64,000 nt of DNA from Paulinella micropora (taxonomy: Eukaryota; Cercozoa; Imbricatea; Euglyphida; Paulinellidae), in assembly GCA_019918135.1 (NCBI GenBank), contig WBZZ01005950.1, positions 1 through 64,000 of the forward strand, in the 5' to 3' direction. The position numbers and the translations under genes were made by a program. Below, one piece after another: positions 49,698-58,082 of this stretch; the first letter of the stretch is position 1, and the number at the start of each line of letters is the position of its first letter. The notes under the pieces were generated by a model. It made no database searches. It was not told the origin of the DNA and was given only the letters and a program-made list of their open reading frames with translations.

Positions 49698-50943
49698 CCG
49701 CGCCCCCCGCGGCGCTGGCTTCGGCCCGGAAGCTGGCGGCCAGGGTCGAGCCGGCGAGGGCCCGCAGCAAGGCGTGCGCCTCGCTGCCGGGGCACAGCAG
49801 GGCGGCCCCCGCCTCGAGTTGGCGGTACGCGGCGCACACCCGGCGCAGCCACGCGGCGCGCGCCCGCGCCAGGTCGGCCCTGCGCCGCTGCTCGAGGCGC
49901 CCGGGGGACAGTGTGAAGAGAGAGTCGCTGTCGGCTACGCCCGGGTCCGCCAAGTCCCGCAGCTCCGGGAGCGCGTGCTGCAGCAGGCCCCCCAGCAACT
50001 CCACCAGGGGCGGCAGGCCCGCCTCGGCGCCGCCGCGGTCGCGCTGGGCACCGTCCCAGCGCGGGACGGACAGCGTGTCCTGCCGGTCCTCGGCGTCCTG
50101 CAACCAGCGCAGGGCCTCGGCCACCCCGGCGGCGGAGCCGCACGCCGCCTGCAGGCCCGGCCAGGCCAGACGCCACGCCTCGGGAGCGGGCGGGCCGGCC
50201 GCCAACTCTGCCACGCCGGGCGCGGGCGGGCCGGCGGCCGGCCGGTCGGCCGCGCCGGGCGGGGGCCAGCCATGCCCGGCGAACGGCGAGTCAGCCGCGT
50301 CGTCCGGCGGGGGAGCAAAGGCCACGAAGAAGTCACGCACCCCCGCCCACCAGCGCCTCCCGTTAAGTTCTAGGCACAGGGCGTGCAGGGCCGTGCCGTG
50401 GCCGCCCCCGGCCCCCCAGGCGTGGCGCACGACGGGTGCTACCCACTCCTGCCAAAGGTCACGGGGCAGGGCCCCGTGCCGTTGGTACTCGCCCCAGAGA
50501 GAAGCTTCGTCTCCTAGGGAGGCGGCGTCGCGGAGGCAGCGCTCTGTCTCGGCCACCAACCTCTGCCGGAACGAAGCGGCCGCCCAGCGGCGGACCTCGG
50601 CCCCCACCGCGCCGGGGTCCGCCGGCGCGGACAGCCCGGGCCCCGCGCAGGGTGCCACGCGCTGCACCGCCCGCTCCAGCGCCAGCCAGGCACGGACGAC
50701 TACCGGGTCGGGGCCCAACGACTGCCCCCCCGCGGCCGACACGTGCAGGGTGAGGCCTAGCGCCTTCCAGCCCGCGCGGCCGCACAGGTACGGCGCGTGG
50801 CGCGCGAGCACGTGCCCCCCCAGCTCCCACCAGGCCAGCTGCGCCAGGCCCCGGCTCGCCACGGGGCCCAGGCCCGCCTGCAGAGAGCGCCACTCGCTCA
50901 GCCACAAGCGCGCGTCGGACGCCCAGGGGTGCGCTTGCGTGCG
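49690..50943 (-). CDS. Unknown protein immediately upstream of the terminase, about 400 aa
   Basis: Open frame beginning after a stop near 50,944 and lacking an ATG in its first part (first residues RTQAHPWASDARLWLSEW), so its start is either non-ATG, spliced, or lost. Mostly helical: LAQLAWWELGGHVLARHAPY, AVRRWAAASFRQRLVAETE-like, DLWQEWVAPVVRHAWGAG, LPPLVELLGGLLQHALPELR, RLEQRRRADLARARAAWLRR. A Pro/Ala-rich linker lies in the middle (50.16-50.27 kb). It runs into the terminase start with overlap, which suggests linked expression. It could be a portal-like or packaging accessory protein, but the family is not recognised. Confidence 0.5.
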
Positions 50944-50991
50944 TTAGCGACCTGGCGAACCAGAGGGCAGCGCACTGTACACAGCCAGAGC

Positions 50992-52746
50992 TTACGCGGG
51001 CCGTCCCGGCAGGCGCAGCTCTAGCTTAGCTCCCCCCTGCCAAGTATTGGCCGAACGGGCGACGGGGGCGGGGCGGGAGGCTTCTGCCTCAATCTCGCGG
51101 CGTGTCCTCTTGCGCACCGTCTCAGGAGTGGTCGTCACGACCGTGGCGGCCGCCTGGCGCTCGTCCGGACGTAGGGGGGGCTGCCGTGCCGACCTGCGCT
51201 CACTAAGTGGGCGGGTCAGCGGCTGTGTCGACAAGACCGGTTTGGCAGTTATTTCCGGTTTAGCTCGCAGGCCGCTCCGCTGGCTGGGCAGCAGCAGTAG
51301 CCGATAGGCTGGGTGGCCCCCCCGGGCTTCGTCATGAGTGGTGGCCCTAGAGTAAGGTGTGTTGGGCGGTAGGCGCAGCGTGACTTGGCTGGCGGCGGCG
51401 GCGGCGGCCGCCACGACCGGGGCGGGCGCGGCTGTGCTCAGCACCGCGCGAAAGGCCCGCGGGTTGGTCGTGCTGGCCAGCAAGGCCATGGTCACGTGGG
51501 GCGGCAGGTGGTACTCCACCTCGTAGCTGACGGCGGCTAGGTCGAGGCCCAGCAGCTGCAGGTGCTGCCGCTGGAACCGCAGCAGGTCCAGCGCGCTCAA
51601 GGGCTCCCAGCGCCCAACGTGCGCATAGTGGCGCAGCCTGGGCAGCTGTTCAAGCCCAGCCGAGGTTAGCTTGGTGCGCACGCCGCCCTCTGGAAAAAAC
51701 TTTTCCAAGATATGCATGTGGTTGGCGTCAAACGTCAGACACGCCAGCGACATGTAGTCCCCCCAGGTGCTGTCGGTATTCGAGGGCCTGACCAGGTCGT
51801 AGTCAATCACCGTGACCTGATCGGGGCCCTGCACTAGGATGTTGCCGGCGTGCAGGTCGTTGTGCGCGTATCCCGCCGCGTGCATCTCCGCCAGGACGCG
51901 TTCCAAACGCACCAGGACCCGCGGCAGGCCGGCCGCCGCGGGGCTGCGCAGCATTTTGGACAAGGGCTCGCCCTTGGCTTTGGGCCACAGAGTCTGCATG
52001 ACCAGTAGCGACCTACTGCGGTGCTCCCATTCCTGCCGATAACGGCTGTACGGACCATCCGCGATCGACTGTGCCAGCAGTGGCGCAGTCTGGCTGGCCC
52101 TGCGGAAACCGTACCGCAGCAACGGGACCACGCCGCCCGCGGACCGCGCAAAGGGCGAGCTCGCGAACCGCGTTTGGTGCCAGAAAATTCCCTGCCCCGG
52201 CACCAGGTCGCCCACCGCGCAGCGGGACTCCTTGAGGACCTGCCCCCGCCCGGCCACGTCGTAGACTGTGCCGATGGCCCCGTGGCCCAGCGGCTTCAGG
52301 CCCTCGGTCTCCAAAAAGTGCAGCTGGCCGAAGTCCAGCCAGAAATCGGGTGGTGGTGGCTTGGAGAGCTCTGCGTGCCGGAACGCCAGCAGGCGTCGTC
52401 GCCCGCCAGGCGTTGCAGCTCGAGGAAGAGGTCCGGCACTCTCAGGCTTCCTCCCCCGATAGAAACCGGCGCCTGCCCGGAGCGGCTGGTCTGCCACGGC
52501 CCCTCGTCGGTGGCTGACGTAAAGTCTGACTCGTCGACGGCGGTGCAGGTACCCGGCCCGTCCGCCCAGATCGGACGCCAGCCGCGCTGGATCCTGGGCG
52601 GCTAGCCAGACGCACCGCCGCCCTGGCAGGAGGCCATATTCCAGGGCGCGACAGTGCCCAAGCGCGCATTGCACGACGGCCAGGGCGTAGTGTCTGGTAG
52701 CCTGGGCAGGAACTCGCTCTGCATCCAGCCCTCCCGCCCACAACAT
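50992..52746 (-). CDS. Protein kinase-like protein, about 584 aa
   Basis: Starts at ATG 52,746 (MLWAGGLDAERVPAQATRHY). The kinase domain begins about residue 150: glycine loop LGHGAIGTVYDV (153-164), ATP-binding VLKES (Lys172), catalytic loop HNDLHAGN (295-302) and metal-binding DYD (315-317) in place of DFG. Such HxDLHxxN / DxD kinases are frequent in large DNA viruses and may phosphorylate virion proteins on serine or threonine. A C-terminal 190-residue tail is Ala/Pro-rich, then basic (ETVRKRTRREIEAEA), probably disordered. It starts almost back-to-back with the plus-strand surface-protein gene at 52,772, so about 25 bp separates two divergent starts and their promoters must overlap the genes. 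Confidence 0.75.
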   Translation of the reverse strand: MLWAGGLDAERVPAQATRHYALAVVQCALGHCRALEYGLLPGRRCVWLAAQDPARLASDLGGRAGYLHRRRRVRLYVSHRRGAVADQPLRAGAGFYRGRKPESAGPLPRAATPGGRRRLLAFRHAELSKPPPPDFWLDFGQLHFLETEGLKPLGHGAIGTVYDVAGRGQVLKESRCAVGDLVPGQGIFWHQTRFASSPFARSAGGVVPLLRYGFRRASQTAPLLAQSIADGPYSRYRQEWEHRSRSLLVMQTLWPKAKGEPLSKMLRSPAAAGLPRVLVRLERVLAEMHAAGYAHNDLHAGNILVQGPDQVTVIDYDLVRPSNTDSTWGDYMSLACLTFDANHMHILEKFFPEGGVRTKLTSAGLEQLPRLRHYAHVGRWEPLSALDLLRFQRQHLQLLGLDLAAVSYEVEYHLPPHVTMALLASTTNPRAFRAVLSTAAPAPVVAAAAAAASQVTLRLPPNTPYSRATTHDEARGGHPAYRLLLLPSQRSGLRAKPEITAKPVLSTQPLTRPLSERRSARQPPLRPDERQAAATVVTTTPETVRKRTRREIEAEASRPAPVARSANTWQGGAKLELRLPGRPA

Positions 52747-52771
52747 AGGGAGAAAAGTGAGGGAAAAAAAG

Positions 52772-55700
52772 ATGCACCTCCCCCTAGCTTGCCACAAAGG
52801 CAAGAAATGGAATTTCTTTTCGAAGCCCCACCCTCTCCCTTGCCCCCCTTCCATTCTTCGGGGCTGGTGCCTGCGGCCGGCGGACCTGGTGTGGGCCGAG
52901 TGCCCCCCGGCGCTGCCGGCGCAGAAGGCGTGGGCCGTCAACTGGGCGCTGGGTCGCGTCTGGTACGCGGCGCAGCGGCTGCTGGCGCCGGCGGAGTACT
53001 GGCGCCAGTGCCTGGCGTACCAGTACGAGCGCGGCGCGGACGGGGCGGTGCGGTGCGAGCACTGCTTTGGCACCAACTGGACCAGTGACGGCGCCGTGGC
53101 GCCGGACGACCGGCTGCAGTGGCTCCGCGACGAGTGCGGCGACGACGTGCTGGCGCCGCGGGGCGCGGCGTCCACGCTCGTGCAGTCGTCCGCCGGCTGG
53201 TCGCTGGAGGCCACGGGGGGCGGCGCCTCCCACCACCTGGTGTACTCGTGCGACGGCGGCCGGCGGGCGCTGCGCGAACCGGCGCGGCTGGGCGACGTGG
53301 CGCGGGCCGGCGCGGCCGGCTGGGCGGCGCTGGTGCTGGTGGAGGTGCCGCTGGGCGCGAGCGCGTCGGTGTCGCCCACGCCGTCGGTGCGGGACGAGCC
53401 CTGGGTGCTGCGCAACAACGAGGGGCTGTGCTTCTGGCCCCAGCGCCTGCTGTGGCAGCAACTGCCCCTGTTCGCGGCGTGCCCGCCGCCGCCGGCCACC
53501 CGGGCGCAAGAGCCGCAGCTGGCCATGCACGTGCATAATGGGCACGTGGAGTGGCCGGCGGCGGGCGCGACCGTGGCCGGCTACCAGCCCTACCAGCTGT
53601 CCTTAGCCCTCCGCCCCGCCGCGGCGCCGTGCGAGCCCCCGGCGGCGACGGTGGCGGACCCGAACGCGCGCTGGAAGCCCAGTGACTACCGGGACGCGTG
53701 GCAGGCCGTGTTCCTCGAGGTCACGCCGGGTGGCCACTTCCGCCTCGCGCCCGGCACGTGCGAGTCGCAGCTGCTGCTGGGCCCGGCGGGTTTCCAGCCG
53801 CGCGCGCGGTGCGCCGACGGGGACTGCCTGCTGACGCCGACGAGGCACGGGGAGCCGCCCACGCGCACGCCCAGCCGCACGGGCAGCCGCAGCGCCACGC
53901 CCAGCGGCACGGCATCCGCGTCGCCCGCGGCGAGCACGAGCGCGACGGCAACGGCGACGCCCACGCCCCCGCGCTCGCCCACCCCCAGCCGGAGCCGGGG
54001 GGCCTCCGACAGCGCCAGCGCCTCGGCCAGCACCAGCGCGTCGCGGTCGGCGTCGGCCTCCCGCTCGGCCAGCGCGTCGGCCTCGGCCAGCGCCAGCGTG
54101 TCGCCCACGCGCACGGCCGTGTCCGCCAGCCCGTCGCCGCGCGCCCCGCCGCCGGAGCTGGCGGCCGGCCCCGTCAACCTGGTCAGCTCCACCGTGGACT
54201 TTCCGGGCACCGAGGCGCTGGCGTGGGTCGCGGGCGCCGAAGTGTGGACGACCACGTACGCCGCGCAGGGACTGGACCCGCGCCTGCAGGTGGCGGCGGA
54301 GCTGCGCGCCCGGCACCAGTGGGAGCCGGTGGAGCTGACCTCCGGGTTAGGAGGGGGATTATTCGCGCTCTGGCTGCGCTACTTGCTCACGGGCGAATAC
54401 CTCGCGTGCGACTGGAGGTGCCCCTGCTACCTGGTAGCGACACTCGCCAACGCCACTAAGTGGATTTTGGAGCCGGACGAACCCCTGTTCGCCAGGCTCG
54501 CGTACCGCGCGGGCCACCTGTACACGGTCAGATTCTTGGGGAGGGGCTGCCTCCACACCACGGGTGGTGGTGTGCTGGCGCTGAGTGACTGTCCCGGAGA
54601 TAGGGCGTCTGACCAGGCCTTTTACCTGCTGACCGCGAACGCCTCGCAGGTGTCTGCCTCGGTGTCACCCACGGCGTCTGGCACGCCGCGGAGCCGCTCG
54701 ATCACGCCCAGCGCGTCGCCGTCGGCGTCCGGCTCGGCGTCCGCTCTCTCCACCCCGGCGCCACTCAGCGATGCGATTCTCGGCTGGTACATACAGAGCG
54801 CGTTCAGTTCTAGTAGCACGCGTCCGGGCGGCCTCATTACCCTGCGGGGCCAAGAAGGTTGTCTGTACGCCGAGTACGCCCGGCTAGGCGCGCCTACGCT
54901 GCCGCTGCGCTACCTCCGGACCAAGGCAGAGTGCTACGCGCGCTCCGCGTGGCAGGATCTCGTGTTCGGTCGGTCCGAGCGCGGCCACGTGCTGTGGCCC
55001 GCGGTCGCCGAAGACGACGCGGTCGGCCAGCAGGTCACGAGCCGGACGGTGACCCAGAGCTACGGCTACTGTCTGACCTGTGCGGCCAGCCCGTGCGCCT
55101 CGCAGTCGACGGTCGTGCTGGGCCCGGCGGCGGGTTACTGCGGGATCGTGGGGAACCTCTTGTCTGGTTTGTACCTGGCCTCGGAAGCGTACTCCGAGCT
55201 GTCCGTGCTCGCCTACTTGACAGACGAGCTGACGGTCGGGCTGTCGCGGAACGTCATGAGCTCTTTGCAGTACCTGAACGTGGACAGGTGCGCGGCAGGG
55301 CTGAGCCCCTGCCCGCAGCTCTGCGACACGCAGTACCCGTACCTTGACGCCAGCTGCGGGTGCCGAGCTGGCTACGTGCCCAGCGGTACGGGGTGCGCTG
55401 ACGTGAACGAATGCACTACGACCGACCCGGCACTTAGGTTCACTTGTCCCAACAACTGGGGTTACGAGTGTGTCAACACCCTAGGTTCTTATACCTGCGT
55501 TGATATCGACGAATGTGCTAAAGGCACGTTTAGCTGCTCAAGGGCCCCCACGTACTGTCTCAACACGGTCGGGGGGTACTGGTGTCCAAACTGCGAGGCG
55601 CTCACGTGGCCCGCGGCTGATCACAGAACGTGCACACCTCTCTCAGGCATAGCCTCGCCTCTGCTCTTCGTGGCAGATAATGACCCTCTTCAAGAGAATG

Positions 55701-55840
55701 GCCAGACCTGGGCTCGCGCTCTGTGCGCTGTCCAGCAGGCAATTGGCTCAGCCTGGACGGTTTTCTTCGATAGCACTTGTACTCATTCATTTCGTCTCCA
55801 GCCGGTCAGCGGCGTGGGGGGACAATATTATTGCAGCTAG
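52772..55840 (+). CDS. Large surface glycoprotein with Ser-rich stalks and EGF-like domains, about 1,020 aa (fossil)
   Basis: Starts at ATG 52,772 (MHLPLACHKGKKWNFFSKP). Three Cys-containing globular regions (CLAYQYERGADGAVRCEHC, GLCFWPQRLLWQQL, CYLVATLANATKWIL) alternate with Ser/Ala/Thr-Pro stalks made of SAS repeats (about 53.86-54.15 kb, and a shorter one at 54.66-54.76 kb) bearing many potential O-glycosylation sites. Near the C-terminus are two calcium-binding EGF-like modules (DVNECTTTDPALRFTC, DIDECAKGTFSCSRAPTYC). The protein presumably sits on the virion or cell surface. The stretch from 55.66 kb has lower GC. The locus continues into the next frame and looks broken about once. Confidence 0.7.
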   Translation: MHLPLACHKGKKWNFFSKPHPLPCPPSILRGWCLRPADLVWAECPPALPAQKAWAVNWALGRVWYAAQRLLAPAEYWRQCLAYQYERGADGAVRCEHCFGTNWTSDGAVAPDDRLQWLRDECGDDVLAPRGAASTLVQSSAGWSLEATGGGASHHLVYSCDGGRRALREPARLGDVARAGAAGWAALVLVEVPLGASASVSPTPSVRDEPWVLRNNEGLCFWPQRLLWQQLPLFAACPPPPATRAQEPQLAMHVHNGHVEWPAAGATVAGYQPYQLSLALRPAAAPCEPPAATVADPNARWKPSDYRDAWQAVFLEVTPGGHFRLAPGTCESQLLLGPAGFQPRARCADGDCLLTPTRHGEPPTRTPSRTGSRSATPSGTASASPAASTSATATATPTPPRSPTPSRSRGASDSASASASTSASRSASASRSASASASASASVSPTRTAVSASPSPRAPPPELAAGPVNLVSSTVDFPGTEALAWVAGAEVWTTTYAAQGLDPRLQVAAELRARHQWEPVELTSGLGGGLFALWLRYLLTGEYLACDWRCPCYLVATLANATKWILEPDEPLFARLAYRAGHLYTVRFLGRGCLHTTGGGVLALSDCPGDRASDQAFYLLTANASQVSASVSPTASGTPRSRSITPSASPSASGSASALSTPAPLSDAILGWYIQSAFSSSSTRPGGLITLRGQEGCLYAEYARLGAPTLPLRYLRTKAECYARSAWQDLVFGRSERGHVLWPAVAEDDAVGQQVTSRTVTQSYGYCLTCAASPCASQSTVVLGPAAGYCGIVGNLLSGLYLASEAYSELSVLAYLTDELTVGLSRNVMSSLQYLNVDRCAAGLSPCPQLCDTQYPYLDASCGCRAGYVPSGTGCADVNECTTTDPALRFTCPNNWGYECVNTLGSYTCVDIDECAKGTFSCSRAPTYCLNTVGGYWCPNCEALTWPAADHRTCTPLSGIASPLLFVADNDPLQENGQTWARALCAVQQAIGSAWTVFFDSTCTHSFRLQPVSGVGGQYYCS

Positions 55841-56160
55841 GCGAAAAGTGGCTGTATACTGATTATGCTAACAACGGCGATGCTTGGGTCTACCTCTTCG
55901 GCTCAGCTCTGAACGACAACAGATTCAAGTGGTCCCTCCTGGAATGGAGTCTTTCGGAAAATTATTATTATGGCCGGGCGTGCCAGGTGTACCTAGCCTA
56001 CGATCAGGCTAACCTCAAGTGCCTGCAGTGGAAGACGTATGATAATGGCAGACTGGCCCTGTTCATGAACAACTGTGGTACCCGGAGCAACCGCGAATGC
56101 CCCGCGCGCACCGATGTAGTGGGTGCCGGGTGCGCGTTCTATATCATGGGCCCCAGCTAG
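55777..56160 (+). CDS. C-terminal portion of the EGF surface-protein locus (fossil)
   Basis: Short frame overlapping the end of the previous one, with a folded look and lower GC: LGEKWLYTDYANNGDAWVYL, FGSALNDNRFKWSLLEWSL, CQVYLAYDQANLKCLQWK, GRLALFMNNCGTRSNREC. The aromatic-rich repeats of this style recall a beta-trefoil/ricin-type or fibronectin-like carbohydrate-binding module. Similar coding-like sequence (STETGYYDFQAKVYLDCC) recurs near 56.26-56.32 kb, so further exons or remnants are possible. Confidence 0.5.
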   Translation: MYSFISSPAGQRRGGTILLQLGEKWLYTDYANNGDAWVYLFGSALNDNRFKWSLLEWSLSENYYYGRACQVYLAYDQANLKCLQWKTYDNGRLALFMNNCGTRSNRECPARTDVVGAGCAFYIMGPS

Positions 56161-56762
56161 TCTGAGAGAGCGCGAGGGCGGGAGGGGAGCGGCCGGGTAG
56201 CGTACGCCAAGTTATTATTCGTGGAGAGCCAGGCACGAACCGTCCGCACACCTGGAGTACTGAGACGGGGTATTATGACTTCCAGGCCAAGGTTTACCTG
56301 GACTGCTGCCTGTTTTACCTAACGTAAAGCACCGGTTAGTGAGCGCACTCTTGCTCCCAGCGCGCGCATGGGCCGTGAACCCGTGGAAACGGGCTGAACC
56401 GCCCGAGTAAAAAGCTTTGAGTACGCTGGTAGTTTGCCTGGCACCTGCCGGGGCCTCTGGTCAACCACTCCGGATATGAGAGGCACAGCCGCAGGAAGGA
56501 AGGGGGGTGTGCGGGCGGGGAAGGTAGAGAGAGGGGGGGAGACCCCACGGCAGTCTGCTCCTTCCTGCCTCCCTTCCCCCCGGCTTTGCCTTCCTTTCCT
56601 AGCCGGGCGCGGCCGTGCCCGGCACCTTAGCCACACTGCCCGTGGCTAGAAAAGCACCCTCTCGGAGGAAGAAGGGGGGAGAGCGCTAGTCATCCCCCCC
56701 CCCCCCAAAACAGCCCCCGAGGTGTGCTTGTGTGTGCTGGTGTGTGTGTGTGTGTTGCGGCT
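56161..56762. other. Intergenic, with a short coding-like remnant
   Basis: A 60-bp stretch at about 56,260-56,322 looks like more of the preceding protein. The rest has no recognisable gene. A GT run (56,738-56,756, TGTGTGTGTGTGTG) lies just before the next gene's ATG, with a C-run at 56,694-56,706. Confidence 0.45.
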
Positions 56763-57839
56763 ATGCCCTTACGCGCGCTGGCCTCGCTGCTGGCAGGCGT
56801 ACCGGGGCTGGGCCTAGCCGCTGGCGCGAGCCCCGCCTACCGAAGAGAGGAGGCGCAAAACCGCTACTACTCGTGCATGGGCGCGGGGGCCAGGTGCGGC
56901 TCCGGCTTGGACGGCCTAATACCGACTTTTGTGGTGAACGGCGCGGCCGAGCGCGGCATGGACGTACTGTACTGGGACGACACAGATCCCTCGCAGCTGT
57001 GCGAGTGCCGCGCTGCCGGCGGCTACTTGGGCTACAGCCCTACGACGCGCCCGCTCCACTCCTACTTGCTACTGAACTACAGCCCTACGGCGCGCCCGCT
57101 CGCTGCCTACACAGTGCTGCGCGGCCGGAACGCCAGCCTGCTCCAGTGCAGCGCAGACTCGAGTGCGCCCGGGCCCGCGTATAACTTCAGCCTGTGCGCG
57201 GGCCCCCGGACCGACTGCGGTGTGGCTTGCAGCGCGGGCTTCCTGCCGGCGGCGGGGAACCTGACGGCGGCGGCCTACCAGGAGTTCCCGGCCGGCACGG
57301 AGGTCTTCCCCGCGTACGGGCGCTGGCTCGCGCTGCACCAGAGCGGCGGCTGCGCAGGCTGGCTGGCGCAGCTCTTCCCCGGGCGGCCGCCCGCGGGTGG
57401 CACGAACCAGTCGGCCGGCACGAACCAGTCGGCCGGCACGAACCAGTCGGCCGGCACGAACCAGTCGGCCGGCACGAACCAGTCGGCCGGCACGAACCAG
57501 TCGGCCTGCACGAACCAGTCCACTGCTCCCTGGCCGGGGTGCCCCGCCGTGGACGCCGCGTGCGCCGGCGCCGCCCGCGCCGTGCTGCCGGCGCGCGAGT
57601 CCCTGCGGAGCTATGACGCGGCGCGGTACGCGCTCAAGTACTACAGGGCGCTGCACACGCTCGTCACCCAGCAGGGCCTGACCGGGTTCAAAGCCTTCCG
57701 CAACGCCGAGCTCGAGGACGACGACCTCCGGAGCACGGGGCCGGGGGAAGATACCTACCGCGCCGAGGTGCGGCGCTGGCTCCTGGCCTGGGACCTCGAG
57801 CGCGAGGCCGCCCGGGACGCGCTGCTCGTCCGCCACTAG
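56763..57839 (+). CDS. Secreted Cys-rich glycoprotein, N-terminal part (fossil)
   Basis: Starts at ATG 56,763 with a signal peptide (MPLRALASLLAGVPGLGLAAG). The ectodomain has many Cys (YYSCMGAGARCGSGL, LCECRAAGGYLGYSP) and N-glycosylation sequons (NASLLQC, NFSLC, NLTAA). Positions 57,399-57,524 encode seven tandem TNQS sequons. A helical end (YDAARYALKYYRALHTLVTQQ, RRWLLAWDLEREAARDALLV) follows. The short peptide YSPTTRPLHSYLLLNYSPTARPL shows an internal repeat; it is split here as YSPTTRPL and YSPTARPL. Together with the next frame it forms a locus that looks broken about once. Confidence 0.6.
   Translation: MPLRALASLLAGVPGLGLAAGASPAYRREEAQNRYYSCMGAGARCGSGLDGLIPTFVVNGAAERGMDVLYWDDTDPSQLCECRAAGGYLGYSPTTRPLHSYLLLNYSPTARPLAAYTVLRGRNASLLQCSADSSAPGPAYNFSLCAGPRTDCGVACSAGFLPAAGNLTAAAYQEFPAGTEVFPAYGRWLALHQSGGCAGWLAQLFPGRPPAGGTNQSAGTNQSAGTNQSAGTNQSAGTNQSAGTNQSACTNQSTAPWPGCPAVDAACAGAARAVLPARESLRSYDAARYALKYYRALHTLVTQQGLTGFKAFRNAELEDDDLRSTGPGEDTYRAEVRRWLLAWDLEREAARDALLVRH
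57399..57524 (+). repeat. 18-bp coding minisatellite, seven units of N-glycosylation sequon
   Basis: Seven near-identical 18-bp units GGCACGAACCAGTCGGCC encode GTNQSA. The last differs (CTNQST). Each contains one Asn-X-Ser sequon, so unit number sets the number of N-glycans on this surface protein. Confidence 0.95.
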
Positions 57840-58082
57840 TACGAGGCACGCCGCGCCCGGGCGCGCCGCTGCTACGAGGCGTCACAGGCTCAGCCCCCGC
57901 CGCTGCGGGCCGCCACGGCCTGGCTCCTGCTCGAGCCGCCGTGCCTGGCGCAGTGGGGCCTGCCGGTCGGCTGCCTCACGTCCGCGGACGTAGCGGCGGG
58001 GTCCGCGCCGGCGCCCGACCACTGCGGTTTCTCGGCGGGCGGCGCCCGTTTCTGGCAGGGCGAGGAGGAGCTAGCGGCCGTC

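Noticed and set aside
48439-50373. Long plus-strand open frame opposite the terminase
   Set aside because: The minus strand carries the clear terminase motifs. This frame is low-complexity Arg/Ala/Ser sequence.
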